Shown piece by piece: positions 1-9,900 of a stretch of 31,450 bases of DNA. Under the pieces are notes generated by a model that had not been told where the DNA came from, did not search any database, and saw only the letters and a list, made by a program, of their open reading frames with translations. Position 1 is the first letter of the stretch; each line of letters starts with the position of its first letter. This DNA is from a virus, in IMG/VR virus record IMGVR_UViG_3300032223_003149, positions 1-31,450 of that record; one strand, written 5' to 3'. The position numbers were made by a program, and so were the translations under genes.

Positions 1-772
1 AATTTGGAGCTCCAGCAGCATTATCAAATAACGAATCATCGTAGTTAGCAGAAATTATAGATTCTAATGCTTTAAATCCAACAGAAACATTATCTGGAAC
101 ATTAGTATATTTGCTGATAATTGCTGTTTGTGGGGCTACGTAAATGAAATAACCCTTCTTAAAAATAATACCTTCTGTAGTTGTAAAAGCATATCCTTTA
201 CCAACAGCATCGCTGTATGAAGATACTAAAACTTGTCCTTGAGAAGTGCCAGCTGCAGTTGTAAATGTGAGAGTTTCGCCTGGATCAAATTGTTTCTGAG
301 AAACTCCATTAGCATAAAGAGCGCTATTATTATATTTTATGTAAATTGTATTTAAAGCTGGGTTCGAAGCAACAAGACCAGGGAGAGTGTTTATAACAGT
401 AGCTGTAAGACCACGAGAATTTGTTACAATAAGATCTTGTAAATCTGTAACCGTTAGCGCTGTAGTATTTGCGTAAGTATCATTAAGCTTAACATAACTG
501 TAATCATTATCAAAAGTAAAAGAACAACCCTTAATAACAGAACCTTCTTTGAATATATTCTGACCAAATGAGGCAATTTGATTCTGTAAAATCGACTGTA
601 ATTGGTTTAATTCTCTTACCTGTACAGCTGTACCTGGTTTAAACAATACCTTATAATATTGTTTTGCTGGATCAAAATCATCAAAATAAGGACTTACATT
701 TAAATTTGTTTCAAGAAGTGTTGGGTTACCACCGCTACCAGAACTATTACCAGGTACTGTAATTGTTGCCAT
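1..772 (-). CDS. DUF4815-type virion protein, 5' part (runs off left edge)
   Basis: The frame opens at ATG 772 and stays open to the left edge, giving the first 257 residues of a longer protein. After a Gly/Ser-rich start (about 17 residues) comes a stretch with LFKPGTAVQVRELNQLQSIL and NIFKEGSVIKG, which I recognise as the DUF4815 signature of phage structural proteins, often fibre or baseplate associated. The rest visible is beta-rich. A strong AGAGG site overlaps the stop codon of the upstream gp8 gene, so the two are probably translationally coupled. Family assignment comes from motif memory; the exact virion position is unknown. It is probably a baseplate-attached or fibre protein, judged by its place at the end of the baseplate operon. 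Confidence 0.75.
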   Translation of the reverse strand, partial: MATITVPGNSSGSGGNPTLLETNLNVSPYFDDFDPAKQYYKVLFKPGTAVQVRELNQLQSILQNQIASFGQNIFKEGSVIKGCSFTFDNDYSYVKLNDTYANTTALTVTDLQDLIVTNSRGLTATVINTLPGLVASNPALNTIYIKYNNSALYANGVSQKQFDPGETLTFTTAAGTSQGQVLVSSYSDAVGKGYAFTTTEGIIFKKGYFIYVAPQTAIISKYTNVPDNVSVGFKALESIISANYDDSLFDNAAGAPN

Positions 773-780
773 TATTTCCT

Positions 781-3700
781 CTAAAATTTAATTATTAATT
801 TTACTTGTTCAGTAGAAGTCAAGGATTTATCGAATTTTTCTAAATTTCTTGTATAAATTACTTCACCAGATTCTCTAACAAAGTCAGGTAATCTTATAGA
901 ATTTTCTCTACTAGCAATACCGACAGCGCCAGAAGTTCGACCTGTAATTAATTTATCAGGGCTTATTGTGAAAACTCCTAGGAAAGGTGTTGTTTGTAAA
1001 CCAGAAATATAGTTAACATCATCTAAAATAATAACCGAATAAACTGTATTTATAGTTGCTGTTTTAGTTTCGCTTGCGTTTTTAATAATATGTTGTTCTA
1101 AAAATGGTCTATTTGTCGTTTCATTAAATGGAGACAATTTAGAAACATTAGTTAATTTCATAGTTTTATTTACTGGGTCATGATACTTTACAACAGCTGT
1201 TGCATTCGTAGCCATTGATTTTATTGTTTCACCGACAGACCAAGTAGTATCGCCAGTATATTCTATGTCCAATTCATCGCAGGTGCTTATAACACGACCT
1301 GTAGCCCAAGAAACATCTTGTACAACATATTCATAAAGCGCGTATGGTTTATTGTTACCATTTTGATCAAAAGAAATTCTAACAGTTTGATTGACTTTAT
1401 TTCCAAAACTATTGGTAACATCAACAGTTCCATTAGCTATGTATATCGAATCAATAGTAGCATATGTATTTGTAACTGCTTCATATATTTGATCTCCACC
1501 TGCAAATTTACCAAGAACATCTGTCATTCGAATTTGCTGTGTATCTCCTTGCGGAGTTAAATACTGATTTAACTTACCGCTTCCGCCTCTAGAAATATCA
1601 GATACGCTCTCTAATGATGCAGGTAAGAAAAAGTATTTCGTATTTGCGTAGTATACATTAGCAACATATCCTGTACTTAAACCATAGATATTATCATTTA
1701 TACTAGAGTATACAAAAGATCCAGTTGAATTTTTTAACTCAACAACAGTTGAATTAGCAGATACTACAACGCCAGCTGATGATGTAAATGGTTGAACTAC
1801 AATTTCACCAACATTAAATACACCTGGATCGTATCTTAAAGAATGACCTAAATCATTAGAACCAACTGTAGTAAAACTAATGTTAGCGTATACTGGATTT
1901 TGATTATTCTTTACAAATTTGTGAATTTCAGGCTGTGTAGTCGTTCTTAGTTCTGTTAAAGTAACATTAACTAAAGATATAGTAGAAGAAACAGCAATCG
2001 CACTGGTATTGGTAAAAGAAATATAATAATATGTATTTGCTGTAAGGCCACCTATCGCAGTATTATTTGTAGGAACATTATAATAAACTAAATCTCCTAT
2101 ATTAAACAATTGATCTGCGTTAGGAATGTTTATACTATCGCTGTCAACATTAATATTATATGTATTTGGAAATACAGTAGGGCCAGTATTTGGTATAAAG
2201 TTCGAAAGAGCTACTGCTGACGAGTTTGCAAAACTTATAAAGTAATGAGAATTATTTGCTAGAGGCGAAATAGCGCTGCCGATTAAACTCTTGTAAAGAA
2301 TTCTGTCTCCAATATTAAATGGATTATTGGTAATTTTAATTATATTATTATTACTTGTTAATTTATGTTGTTCTGGGGTTGTTGCTGTTCTAGCTTCTGT
2401 TAAATCAATATTTGCGCCATTAATCGTTAACGATAAAGCTATATCTGTAACGTTCGTAAAGGATACGTAATAACTTGTATTACCAGTTAATCCGCCGATA
2501 GCAGTATTATTATTTGGTACACTATAATATATTCTGTCTCCTACTTTAAATAAAGTACTAGCAGATGGAACTTTAATAGTGTTAGCTGAAGAATTTACGT
2601 CCAAAGTATTAGCATAAATTGTAGAGTTAGGTAATACAGAAGAACCATTAAAATGCATTTCTGTAATATCAGGCTGAGTTATTGACAAACTAGTACGATC
2701 GAAATTACTAGTATCAAAAACAACATCATTGAACAATGGATTTTTTATAATTCCAATATTTCTATAAGAACCGTATGTTGGTAACTGAAAACTTTCTTGC
2801 GAAGCATTATTAAATGTTTTATTAATACCGCAATATGTAGCGCCAAGTTCAGTATAGGCTGAATAACCATGGCCATGAATAGGGCTTAATTGAGGTATAG
2901 CGATAGCGCTATCGTTAAGGTGTCCTCCACCAGTAGGCGCTAAATTGTCAGCATTGTATCCCCAGCCAGAAATAATATGTACATTTGCCTTTGTATAATT
3001 TTGGCCATGATTAATCATAGTAACTGAAGTTATAGATCTTGTTGGGTTTTTATTTGTTAAATCTACAGTACAATAAGCCATAGCTCCATTACCATCACCA
3101 GAAATAACAACAGTTGGTGATATAATGTATTCAGTTGAATCGTCCGGAGATGTATATGAAGAAACAATATAAGCATTACCAACAGGAACACCATTTTGTC
3201 TAGACACAAACATCTTCGTACCTTCAAGGAATTTATAAGGTACTGGATCTGATGGAGGTATTGTAAACCCACCATAATCAACTTCTACTGTAATATTTGG
3301 ATTTGAAATAACTTTACTAATTCTAGCTCTAGTATTAGTAGCACCACCTATCATATAAAAACCATCAACAAACCCAGCTGGATTTTGAATATTATTCACA
3401 ATCATAAATGTACTATTTGCAAAAGATATTGTTCCATTTGCATTTTGAGAAATATCATTAGAATCAACTACAGTAACGCCTTCTCCAATAATATATGAAG
3501 CACCAAGAGGTGTAATATCTTCATATTCAAGTTCAAGAGAAGTTAAATTAGTGTAAATAATGTGAGCCTTAGTATAATGACTCAATACAGATTCTACAGA
3601 TGCAGCAGAAGGAATTAAGTAATTATTTGCATTAGTAATATCTTCTAGGTATGGTGGGTTTACCACCATATAAGAATCATGATAAACAGCTTTCGATGAA

Positions 3701-5475
3701 GTAACAACAGCGTTAATAGATGTACAAGATGTTTTAATAATTTTGTTTGTTGGGCTAACTACAAAAGTTTTTCCAGAATCGATTTGAACTGTGAGTAAAG
3801 TGCTATTCGCAAATATAATTGTACCAGTATTTCCGTTCTGAATAACTGCATCGCCAACAGTAAAAGAGCCTGCTAGATTTGTAATATTTAAATCATATTC
3901 AGTAATAGTTGGCGGATATATTTCTGTAATTCTTCTGATAGGCGCACGGAAGCCTGTGGATGCATTATCTTCATCTACTTTAAGATATGTGTTTAAAGAA
4001 TACTGTGTGGTAAAATCAACATTACTTACAAATATGTGAGTTTCAGGATTAGATGATCTTGCTTCTGTTAGATTAACATTAACGCCACCAAATGTAGGAG
4101 AAATAGTAGAAACTGCCATATCAGTAGCGTTGGTCCAAGAAACATAATAACTTGTATTACCAATTAAGCCGCCGATAGCGGTATTACCTCTTGGGACTCT
4201 ATAATATAACTTATCACCAACACTAAAAATTTTATTAGCATTAGTAACTTTAATTGTGTCAGAAATAGCATTAACACCTGTTACACCATCTGTTGGATAA
4301 GCTGTAACAGAAACGCTGCCATTCTTTACAACGTCTACATATTCTTCTCTAACAACACTTACTCTGCCTTTTTTCTGTACAGGCGCATCTTTTGTGCTAT
4401 AAATTGGATATTCTAGTAGGAACGTTTTATCTAATGGAGATTCGTTTTGAACCAAATAAGCTACGCTATTTGCGTGTAAAATTTCACCAAAAGCTTCTGT
4501 TCCAGATTGATATATTGTATCACCTAGATTAAAAGATCCTGTCTTGTATACATAAACTAATTTACTGACAAGTTGATCTACGATATCTCCAATAGTGAAT
4601 AAAGGACCACCGTATATTCTTTTATGATCTAAATTAAGATTCTGGTAATAACTGAAAGGAGGATCTACAGTAACATTTTTACTATCACCGTCATAAAAAT
4701 TAATTACTCTGCTTTGACCAGCTCCAAAACCAGCCTTCAAATAAATTGAAGAATGCTTATAATAATCATCTGTTGGAGCGCTTGTTAGTGGTAAAGTAAC
4801 TGTTGAAGTATTAACAAAAGATCTTAAAAATCCTTCTTCATAAATTTCATATCCTTGACCAGCATTCATAAGAACAATATTATCAATCGTTCCTGCAACA
4901 GCATTATCTGTAACCTCAGTGTTTGGCGTTACAGGAATATAACTAGCTGTTTGAAATTTAGCGTACGCTGCAGTTTCGCATGTGAACATATATTTCCAAA
5001 TATATCCATCAGCTGTTTGGAATGTGCTAGAAGTATCAGTAATAGAAGGCTTGACAGTTGATGGGATACCGTTTGGAAAACTTGGTGTGTAACCATTATA
5101 GATGCACTTATAAACTTCTTTAGCATCAGTAATTACGAAAAAATTCTTTGTATAAAGATCAGGGTCGTTATGATCGTAACGAGCATATGTAGTGCCAGAA
5201 GTCCATTGATATCTTTTTACCATAAAACTGATATCTGTATCAAATATCTTCTTACCATAAATCATATTTTGATAAACAGACTGTTCTATTTGAGCTATAG
5301 AACCATTAGCAGGCAAAACTTTCGTTTCATCAACAATCCCAGTTTCCGGATCAACCCATGGATCTGGTTTACCAATAATACAATAATATGCGTTTTTATC
5401 ATCAATTACTGCGTTGATGAAATTATTAACAGCGTCAACTTTTTGATTGATCGTTAGGACTGCTTGATCTGTCAT
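781..5475 (-). CDS. 8: Giant gp8-like baseplate wedge protein with internal repeat modules
   Basis: T4 gp8 (334 aa) is a dimeric wedge protein joining gp6, gp7 and gp10. This protein has 1564 residues. The N-terminal 210 residues match the gp8 plan (GKPDPWVD near residue 36, DGYIWKYMF near 156), and the C-terminal 35 (RESGEVIYTRN to IIKF) match the T4 gp8 tail RHSGEMIYMEN to ILFTF. Between them about 1300 residues are inserted, made of beta-rich repeats: four copies of a VGD-YY / NTAIGG / YYVSFTN / LTEAR / HKF module (near 406-485, 965-1041, 1043-1101 and 1111-1188) and several shorter VGE--Q----G-I--ANST units. The gene lies between the gp10/fibre chimera and DUF4815, with a late-like box just upstream. 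Homology at both ends is clear; the role of the insert is unknown. Confidence 0.85.
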   Translation of the reverse strand: MTDQAVLTINQKVDAVNNFINAVIDDKNAYYCIIGKPDPWVDPETGIVDETKVLPANGSIAQIEQSVYQNMIYGKKIFDTDISFMVKRYQWTSGTTYARYDHNDPDLYTKNFFVITDAKEVYKCIYNGYTPSFPNGIPSTVKPSITDTSSTFQTADGYIWKYMFTCETAAYAKFQTASYIPVTPNTEVTDNAVAGTIDNIVLMNAGQGYEIYEEGFLRSFVNTSTVTLPLTSAPTDDYYKHSSIYLKAGFGAGQSRVINFYDGDSKNVTVDPPFSYYQNLNLDHKRIYGGPLFTIGDIVDQLVSKLVYVYKTGSFNLGDTIYQSGTEAFGEILHANSVAYLVQNESPLDKTFLLEYPIYSTKDAPVQKKGRVSVVREEYVDVVKNGSVSVTAYPTDGVTGVNAISDTIKVTNANKIFSVGDKLYYRVPRGNTAIGGLIGNTSYYVSWTNATDMAVSTISPTFGGVNVNLTEARSSNPETHIFVSNVDFTTQYSLNTYLKVDEDNASTGFRAPIRRITEIYPPTITEYDLNITNLAGSFTVGDAVIQNGNTGTIIFANSTLLTVQIDSGKTFVVSPTNKIIKTSCTSINAVVTSSKAVYHDSYMVVNPPYLEDITNANNYLIPSAASVESVLSHYTKAHIIYTNLTSLELEYEDITPLGASYIIGEGVTVVDSNDISQNANGTISFANSTFMIVNNIQNPAGFVDGFYMIGGATNTRARISKVISNPNITVEVDYGGFTIPPSDPVPYKFLEGTKMFVSRQNGVPVGNAYIVSSYTSPDDSTEYIISPTVVISGDGNGAMAYCTVDLTNKNPTRSITSVTMINHGQNYTKANVHIISGWGYNADNLAPTGGGHLNDSAIAIPQLSPIHGHGYSAYTELGATYCGINKTFNNASQESFQLPTYGSYRNIGIIKNPLFNDVVFDTSNFDRTSLSITQPDITEMHFNGSSVLPNSTIYANTLDVNSSANTIKVPSASTLFKVGDRIYYSVPNNNTAIGGLTGNTSYYVSFTNVTDIALSLTINGANIDLTEARTATTPEQHKLTSNNNIIKITNNPFNIGDRILYKSLIGSAISPLANNSHYFISFANSSAVALSNFIPNTGPTVFPNTYNINVDSDSINIPNADQLFNIGDLVYYNVPTNNTAIGGLTANTYYYISFTNTSAIAVSSTISLVNVTLTELRTTTQPEIHKFVKNNQNPVYANISFTTVGSNDLGHSLRYDPGVFNVGEIVVQPFTSSAGVVVSANSTVVELKNSTGSFVYSSINDNIYGLSTGYVANVYYANTKYFFLPASLESVSDISRGGSGKLNQYLTPQGDTQQIRMTDVLGKFAGGDQIYEAVTNTYATIDSIYIANGTVDVTNSFGNKVNQTVRISFDQNGNNKPYALYEYVVQDVSWATGRVISTCDELDIEYTGDTTWSVGETIKSMATNATAVVKYHDPVNKTMKLTNVSKLSPFNETTNRPFLEQHIIKNASETKTATINTVYSVIILDDVNYISGLQTTPFLGVFTISPDKLITGRTSGAVGIASRENSIRLPDFVRESGEVIYTRNLEKFDKSLTSTEQVKLIIKF
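1912..2581 (-). repeat. Three near-tandem copies of the VGD/NTAIGG module in gp8
   Basis: Three consecutive protein modules are encoded at about 2353-2581, 2170-2346 and 1912-2140. The first and third share FxxGDxxYY, NNTAIGGLT, YYxSFTN, a short strand pair, LTExRT and PExHK. The middle copy keeps GDRILY and HYFISFANSSAVALS but has lost NTAIGG and the LTEAR end. The copies are diverged at the DNA level, so this is old duplication within a coding region rather than a fresh DNA repeat. Boundaries are approximate. Confidence 0.8.
4021..4258 (-). repeat. Isolated fourth copy of the VGD/NTAIGG module in gp8
   Basis: This segment encodes residues about 406-485, with SVGDKLYYRV, NTAIGG, SYYVSWTN, NLTEARS and ETHIF in the same order as the three copies near the C-terminal side. 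It is the most complete copy together with the one at 2353-2581, and lies about 480 residues away from the cluster. Confidence 0.8.
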
Positions 5476-5502
5476 TTATTTTTCTCTAATCCTATGTAAT
5501 TA

Positions 5503-5514
5503 TATTTATTTATT
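5503..5514 (-). promoter_or_regulatory. Late-promoter-like box before gp8
   Basis: Read on the minus strand, the gap between the gp10-type gene and gp8 contains two overlapping AATAAATA octamers (5514-5507 and 5510-5503), each one base from the T4 late consensus TATAAATA. The second ends 28 bases before the gp8 ATG and is followed by an AGAG ribosome site. Such octamers arise often by chance in AT-rich DNA; intergenic position and spacing are the support. Confidence 0.4.
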
Positions 5515-6910
5515 ATGTTCCAATTGCGTGCCAGAAAACATTTGTAGATGTAGTATTAGTTGTTCTTATCGAAGCCCCTGTTTTTACCCAAGAAATAACA
5601 GCTGGAACATACGTTCCCCCTGGAGTATTTGAAGTCGCAGTAACGTTATAAGCATTTGTAGTATAAGCAGAAGAAAATGTAATATCTCCATTCGTAGTAT
5701 TTGAAGAAACCCATCCCCAATTCATCTTTAAACCATTTGGTAAATATGTATAACCATTCGCACCACTGGTATATGTGCCAAGGTTTAAAGTATTGGTAGT
5801 AACATTCGCAGAAGCAACATTAATAAAACCAGTATGTGTTATACCAAGAGTATTTGCAATAAAATTACTATTAAAATTTAAATTTGTAGAATCTACTGTA
5901 AATTTTGTACCGATAGAACCTGTTGCTGCATTTACAGCTCCAGTATGATACATACCAAGAGTATTTGCGATAAAGTTAGTACCAACTGTTAAATTCGCAG
6001 AATTACATTGCAGAGTAGTAAAAATACCTAAAGTATTAGCTTCGACAATAGTACTTACTTTTACATTAGAACCAACAAGTATACTTGCTGTATTAATTTG
6101 TCCAGAAACGTTAGCAGATACTGCCCAAATATTATTACTGTATATGTTCCAAATCGCTGTTGTATTACCAATAGTACGATTATTAGAACTTGGGTTAATA
6201 GTAGTATTAGCTATAATAGTATTTGAAAAAATAGTATCACTATTAATATTATTAGAATATACATTCCAAACTGAAGTAGTATTACCTAACCCAAGATTAT
6301 TGGCAGCTGGTGTAAAATTAACATTTGATTGCCAAGCTGTTCCAGAATTTTTATAAACAATATTAGCGAAAGTAGCAGCTACAATACCTGTACCATCTGC
6401 AGCTGCGCTGGTAGCAGCATTATTTGCTAATATAATATATTTGTCATTTGTTGTTATGGCAATAGCATTTGTAAAAATAGTTGCGCCAGTAAGATTAAGG
6501 TTTCCAGTAACAGTCAAGTTACCGGAAACAGTCGCAGCGCCACCAATCGTTGCAGCACCAGTTACTGCTATAGAAGATCCATTAACAACGCCAGTATACG
6601 ACGGTAGATAAGAAGCTATATTAGCACCTAACGTTGAATTTAACTGATAAGAAGCAGCTGCTGTCCCACCAAGGTATAAAGAATTATTAACGCTAGATAC
6701 AGCTATTAAGTCTACCAAATCTTCCGTAGTAGTATAATTTGCAAGATTAGCAGTTAAATCAGTAGGATGAACAACGCCAGCATCAGTATTCGCATACAAT
6801 TCAGCAAAATTATCATTAGATTTTCTAAAAGCTTCTCTTAAAGTGTCACCTGTATTATCATTTGGTTGAGTGCCAATATTAATTGTTCTATCTGATAGTT
6901 GTCTTGTCAT
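5513..6910 (-). CDS. gp10-type dock domain fused to a fibre shaft and tip
   Basis: The N-terminus reads INIGTQPNDNTGDTLREAF and then KSNDNFAELYA, matching the N-terminal dock segment of T4 gp10 (INIGNVVDDGTGDYLRKGG, INENFDELY) and related fibre proteins. Residues 95-390 are Asn/Thr/Gly-rich beta repeats, including twice a GNTTxxWNxYSNNI unit and twice an NFIANTLGxxHTG unit, as in trimeric fibre shafts. The last 80 residues (LPNGLKMNWGWV to FWHAIGT) resemble the gp53-like C-terminal tip of tail fibres (QWG, then WxAIG). At 465 aa it is shorter than T4 gp10 (602 aa). I infer a baseplate-attached short fibre with a receptor-facing end. AGGA ribosome site upstream of ATG 6910. Confidence 0.75.
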   Translation of the reverse strand: MTRQLSDRTINIGTQPNDNTGDTLREAFRKSNDNFAELYANTDAGVVHPTDLTANLANYTTTEDLVDLIAVSSVNNSLYLGGTAAASYQLNSTLGANIASYLPSYTGVVNGSSIAVTGAATIGGAATVSGNLTVTGNLNLTGATIFTNAIAITTNDKYIILANNAATSAAADGTGIVAATFANIVYKNSGTAWQSNVNFTPAANNLGLGNTTSVWNVYSNNINSDTIFSNTIIANTTINPSSNNRTIGNTTAIWNIYSNNIWAVSANVSGQINTASILVGSNVKVSTIVEANTLGIFTTLQCNSANLTVGTNFIANTLGMYHTGAVNAATGSIGTKFTVDSTNLNFNSNFIANTLGITHTGFINVASANVTTNTLNLGTYTSGANGYTYLPNGLKMNWGWVSSNTTNGDITFSSAYTTNAYNVTATSNTPGGTYVPAVISWVKTGASIRTTNTTSTNVFWHAIGT

Positions 6911-6923
6911 TTAATAATTCCTA

Positions 6924-9900
6924 TTAATTATGGTCTACTGATATTCCATCAGTGTTATTATCTACTTTATAATTAGTGTTATCTACAGTTACTGTAAAAT
7001 AACTAGAAAGTTCAAAAGAAACTGACTCAACTTCCTCGGTCATCATTTCATTAGATACAATATATTTGCCGAATAAAAGAATTCCTGCAGGATGAACTAA
7101 TTTTTTAACATAATTTTCATATGTATCTAACATTCTTGGAGCAACAATCTCATAAGAATATTTTTGATAATAATAACTATCTTGCAGATACATCTCATCA
7201 CTAAGGAAGCTTTTATTATTTTTCCAGTAACCTTTACCAATTCCTGTTCTATCAACAACTGTAGTTCCAGTAACAGCGTATGGATTTGAATTAGAAAGCA
7301 ATTCTACAACAGAATTTCTACCATATCCATAACCACTGTCAACAATTTCAACTGCTGTTACAATACCATTAGCAGAACCAGCTTTTGCAGATACAGAAGC
7401 ATTAAATCCTTTTCTTGTACCTTTGTATGGCCCGAAAGGCTCATAAATTTCAAGATCATATATCAATGGTTCCATAATACTAACGACAGGATCAACAGAA
7501 TAACCCTTACCTGGATTAATATCAGTAAGAGAAGCAATAGTACCAACTTCTTTCTGACGATACTGCAGAATACTCAAGTCTATATCTAAATTCTTTCTTC
7601 TACCACCACTCGGTCCAAAAGCCGGATCCCAATCAGTTAATCTATCAACTTTACCGATAGTAGCGCTTGCTTTATCATAATAAACAGTATATATTATGTA
7701 ACTTGGATATAAATGTCTAGTTAAAATATCTGTATATGGATCTAATCCAATATCTTCAGGAAATAAAATATCAGGATTTGTGCCTATTGGGCTTGGCGCT
7801 GGTCCAGTAGTATTTATTGAAGTACCATTAACTGTTAAAGATATTTGAAACTGATGTTCATTAACATATTTTGTATAGTATGTTGTACCAGCAGTAATAC
7901 CGTTTGGTAAAGATCCATTGTAAGATTTAAATGTTACAGGAGTACCATTAACTGGAGCTGAATACGCAGGAACAGTTATAACTGCTGGTGAAGATATAGA
8001 AATATAAGTCGAATCAATAGCAGTTCCTATTGATTTTATCGTTTCACCATTAATGAAAAAACCCTCAATAGCTGATAGAGTGTGAGTTTCAACATATTCT
8101 CCAATGTTTGGAGGAGGTCTAGTTTCAATGATAGGAATTTTTGAACCGTTTTTGGTGAACGAAAGACCTATAGAAGAAGAATTAACGCTCGCACAATAAT
8201 ATACAGTATTTGACAATAATGGAGTATAAGCCTGCACGTATCCAGTAACTGTTATAAGATCTGCTACTGAAGTTTCAAAAGTAACACTACTGTTTGTACA
8301 AGAAGTAACATAATGTATACCATTATAACTACTTGAAGTAACTCCTGAAACTAATATTGCTTGATTAGCTACATATGGAGCACGATTTTGCTCAGCAAAG
8401 TTTATCGTCACAACATCATCAGTATTAGTCATAGTATTAATTTTAAATTTATTACTAGCTTCTACATATCCCAATACTGTTATACTGCCTGTTGTAGAAG
8501 TTTGAAAAGTAACACTGTTGTATGTACAAGAAGTAACATTATACATACCATTATAACCAGAAGGTGTAACTCCAGAAATTGTTATTGGTTGACCAACTAC
8601 ATATGGAGGAAATTTTTGTGCAGCAAATGATACTGTGACAGTGCCACTGTTATTGACCATACTAGTAATTTGAAAACGATCGCTAGTATATGATGCGCTG
8701 ATTGGCGTATTTGGCGCAGGTACTCCAAAGGTATTAGGAGAAGCATATATTACTCTATCACCAACACTAAAATATGTGTTAGCGTTGATCAATCTAATTA
8801 CTTGATTTGCAGAATCTATACCATTTCTAATAATAGTGTCATCATCAGGAGTTCCTGTGTGAGGATATATTATATGCTCATAAGATGAACGTATTTTAAC
8901 ATTTGCAGCTAATGAAGTGCTTGTAGCAATAACAACATTAGCATAACAATTTACAGTATTAATACCATATACGCTAAAAATTGACAATTTAGTTTTAGAA
9001 ACATTGCTTATCAATTTTACAGGAACTATAGAAGGTAAACCGTTTTTTACAATATTATAAACTGTATCGATACTACTTCCTGTTACTTGTATGTAATTGT
9101 TGTTGAGATTAATTCCAACATTTAAATCAGTATCTATGCCTGTATCAACATTAACTATTCTAAGATCATTAATACCTAATTCTGTATTAGATAATATTTC
9201 TCCATTTGCCAAATATGCGCCGTCTGAAAGTAAAACGCAATCTGCATCTAAAACTCTAACATCAGACATCTTAAGCATATCGCCTGCAGAAAAGGTACCA
9301 GTTATTCCAGATATATGAATATTATAACCTTCTGCAGTAATATCCATTTCTTCGAGCGCAGTATCTCTAACATGATCTAAATTGATGTTATAGATTTCTT
9401 TATTTACGATGCTACCTATTTTGAAATTAGCTTGTTGTTGAGCGCCAGTATTTACATATACATAACCATCAGAATAATATGGATTAAAAGTAGTGCCATT
9501 AACAGTTTGTGTTAAAGAAATATCTTTATATAAAGAAAATGCTTTTCCTTTATATTTTAGAGGTAATTCGCTATCTGGTATTACTTTAATAAAATACTGA
9601 TAAGTATCGGTATTTAAATCGTCCATACCAACGACATAACCTATACGAATACTGGTTGCATCCTTTAAACCATGTTTTTCTGCAGTATAAACAACAACAG
9701 GATTAGTTTGCGTTGTATTCTGGATAGCTATAGCTTTACCGTCGACATTAATTGCAGCATCAACAGAAAATCCTGTTCCGCCTTTTAATAACTCAAAAGT
9801 AACTTCACCATTTTTTTCAGTAGTAGCTCTTACTCTAGCTAAACCGCCTCTTCCGCTATATTTTACATTAAGTATATCACCAATATTATAACCTAAACCG

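Noticed and set aside
1047-1054. Perfect TATAAATA on the minus strand inside gp8
   Set aside because: It is about 275 bases before the next gene start, inside coding sequence, and several such octamers are expected by chance in DNA this AT-rich.
1912-4258. Repeats in gp8 as a possible CRISPR or DNA repeat array
   Set aside because: The copies are diverged in DNA, have no fixed spacer length, and are all in frame in one protein.
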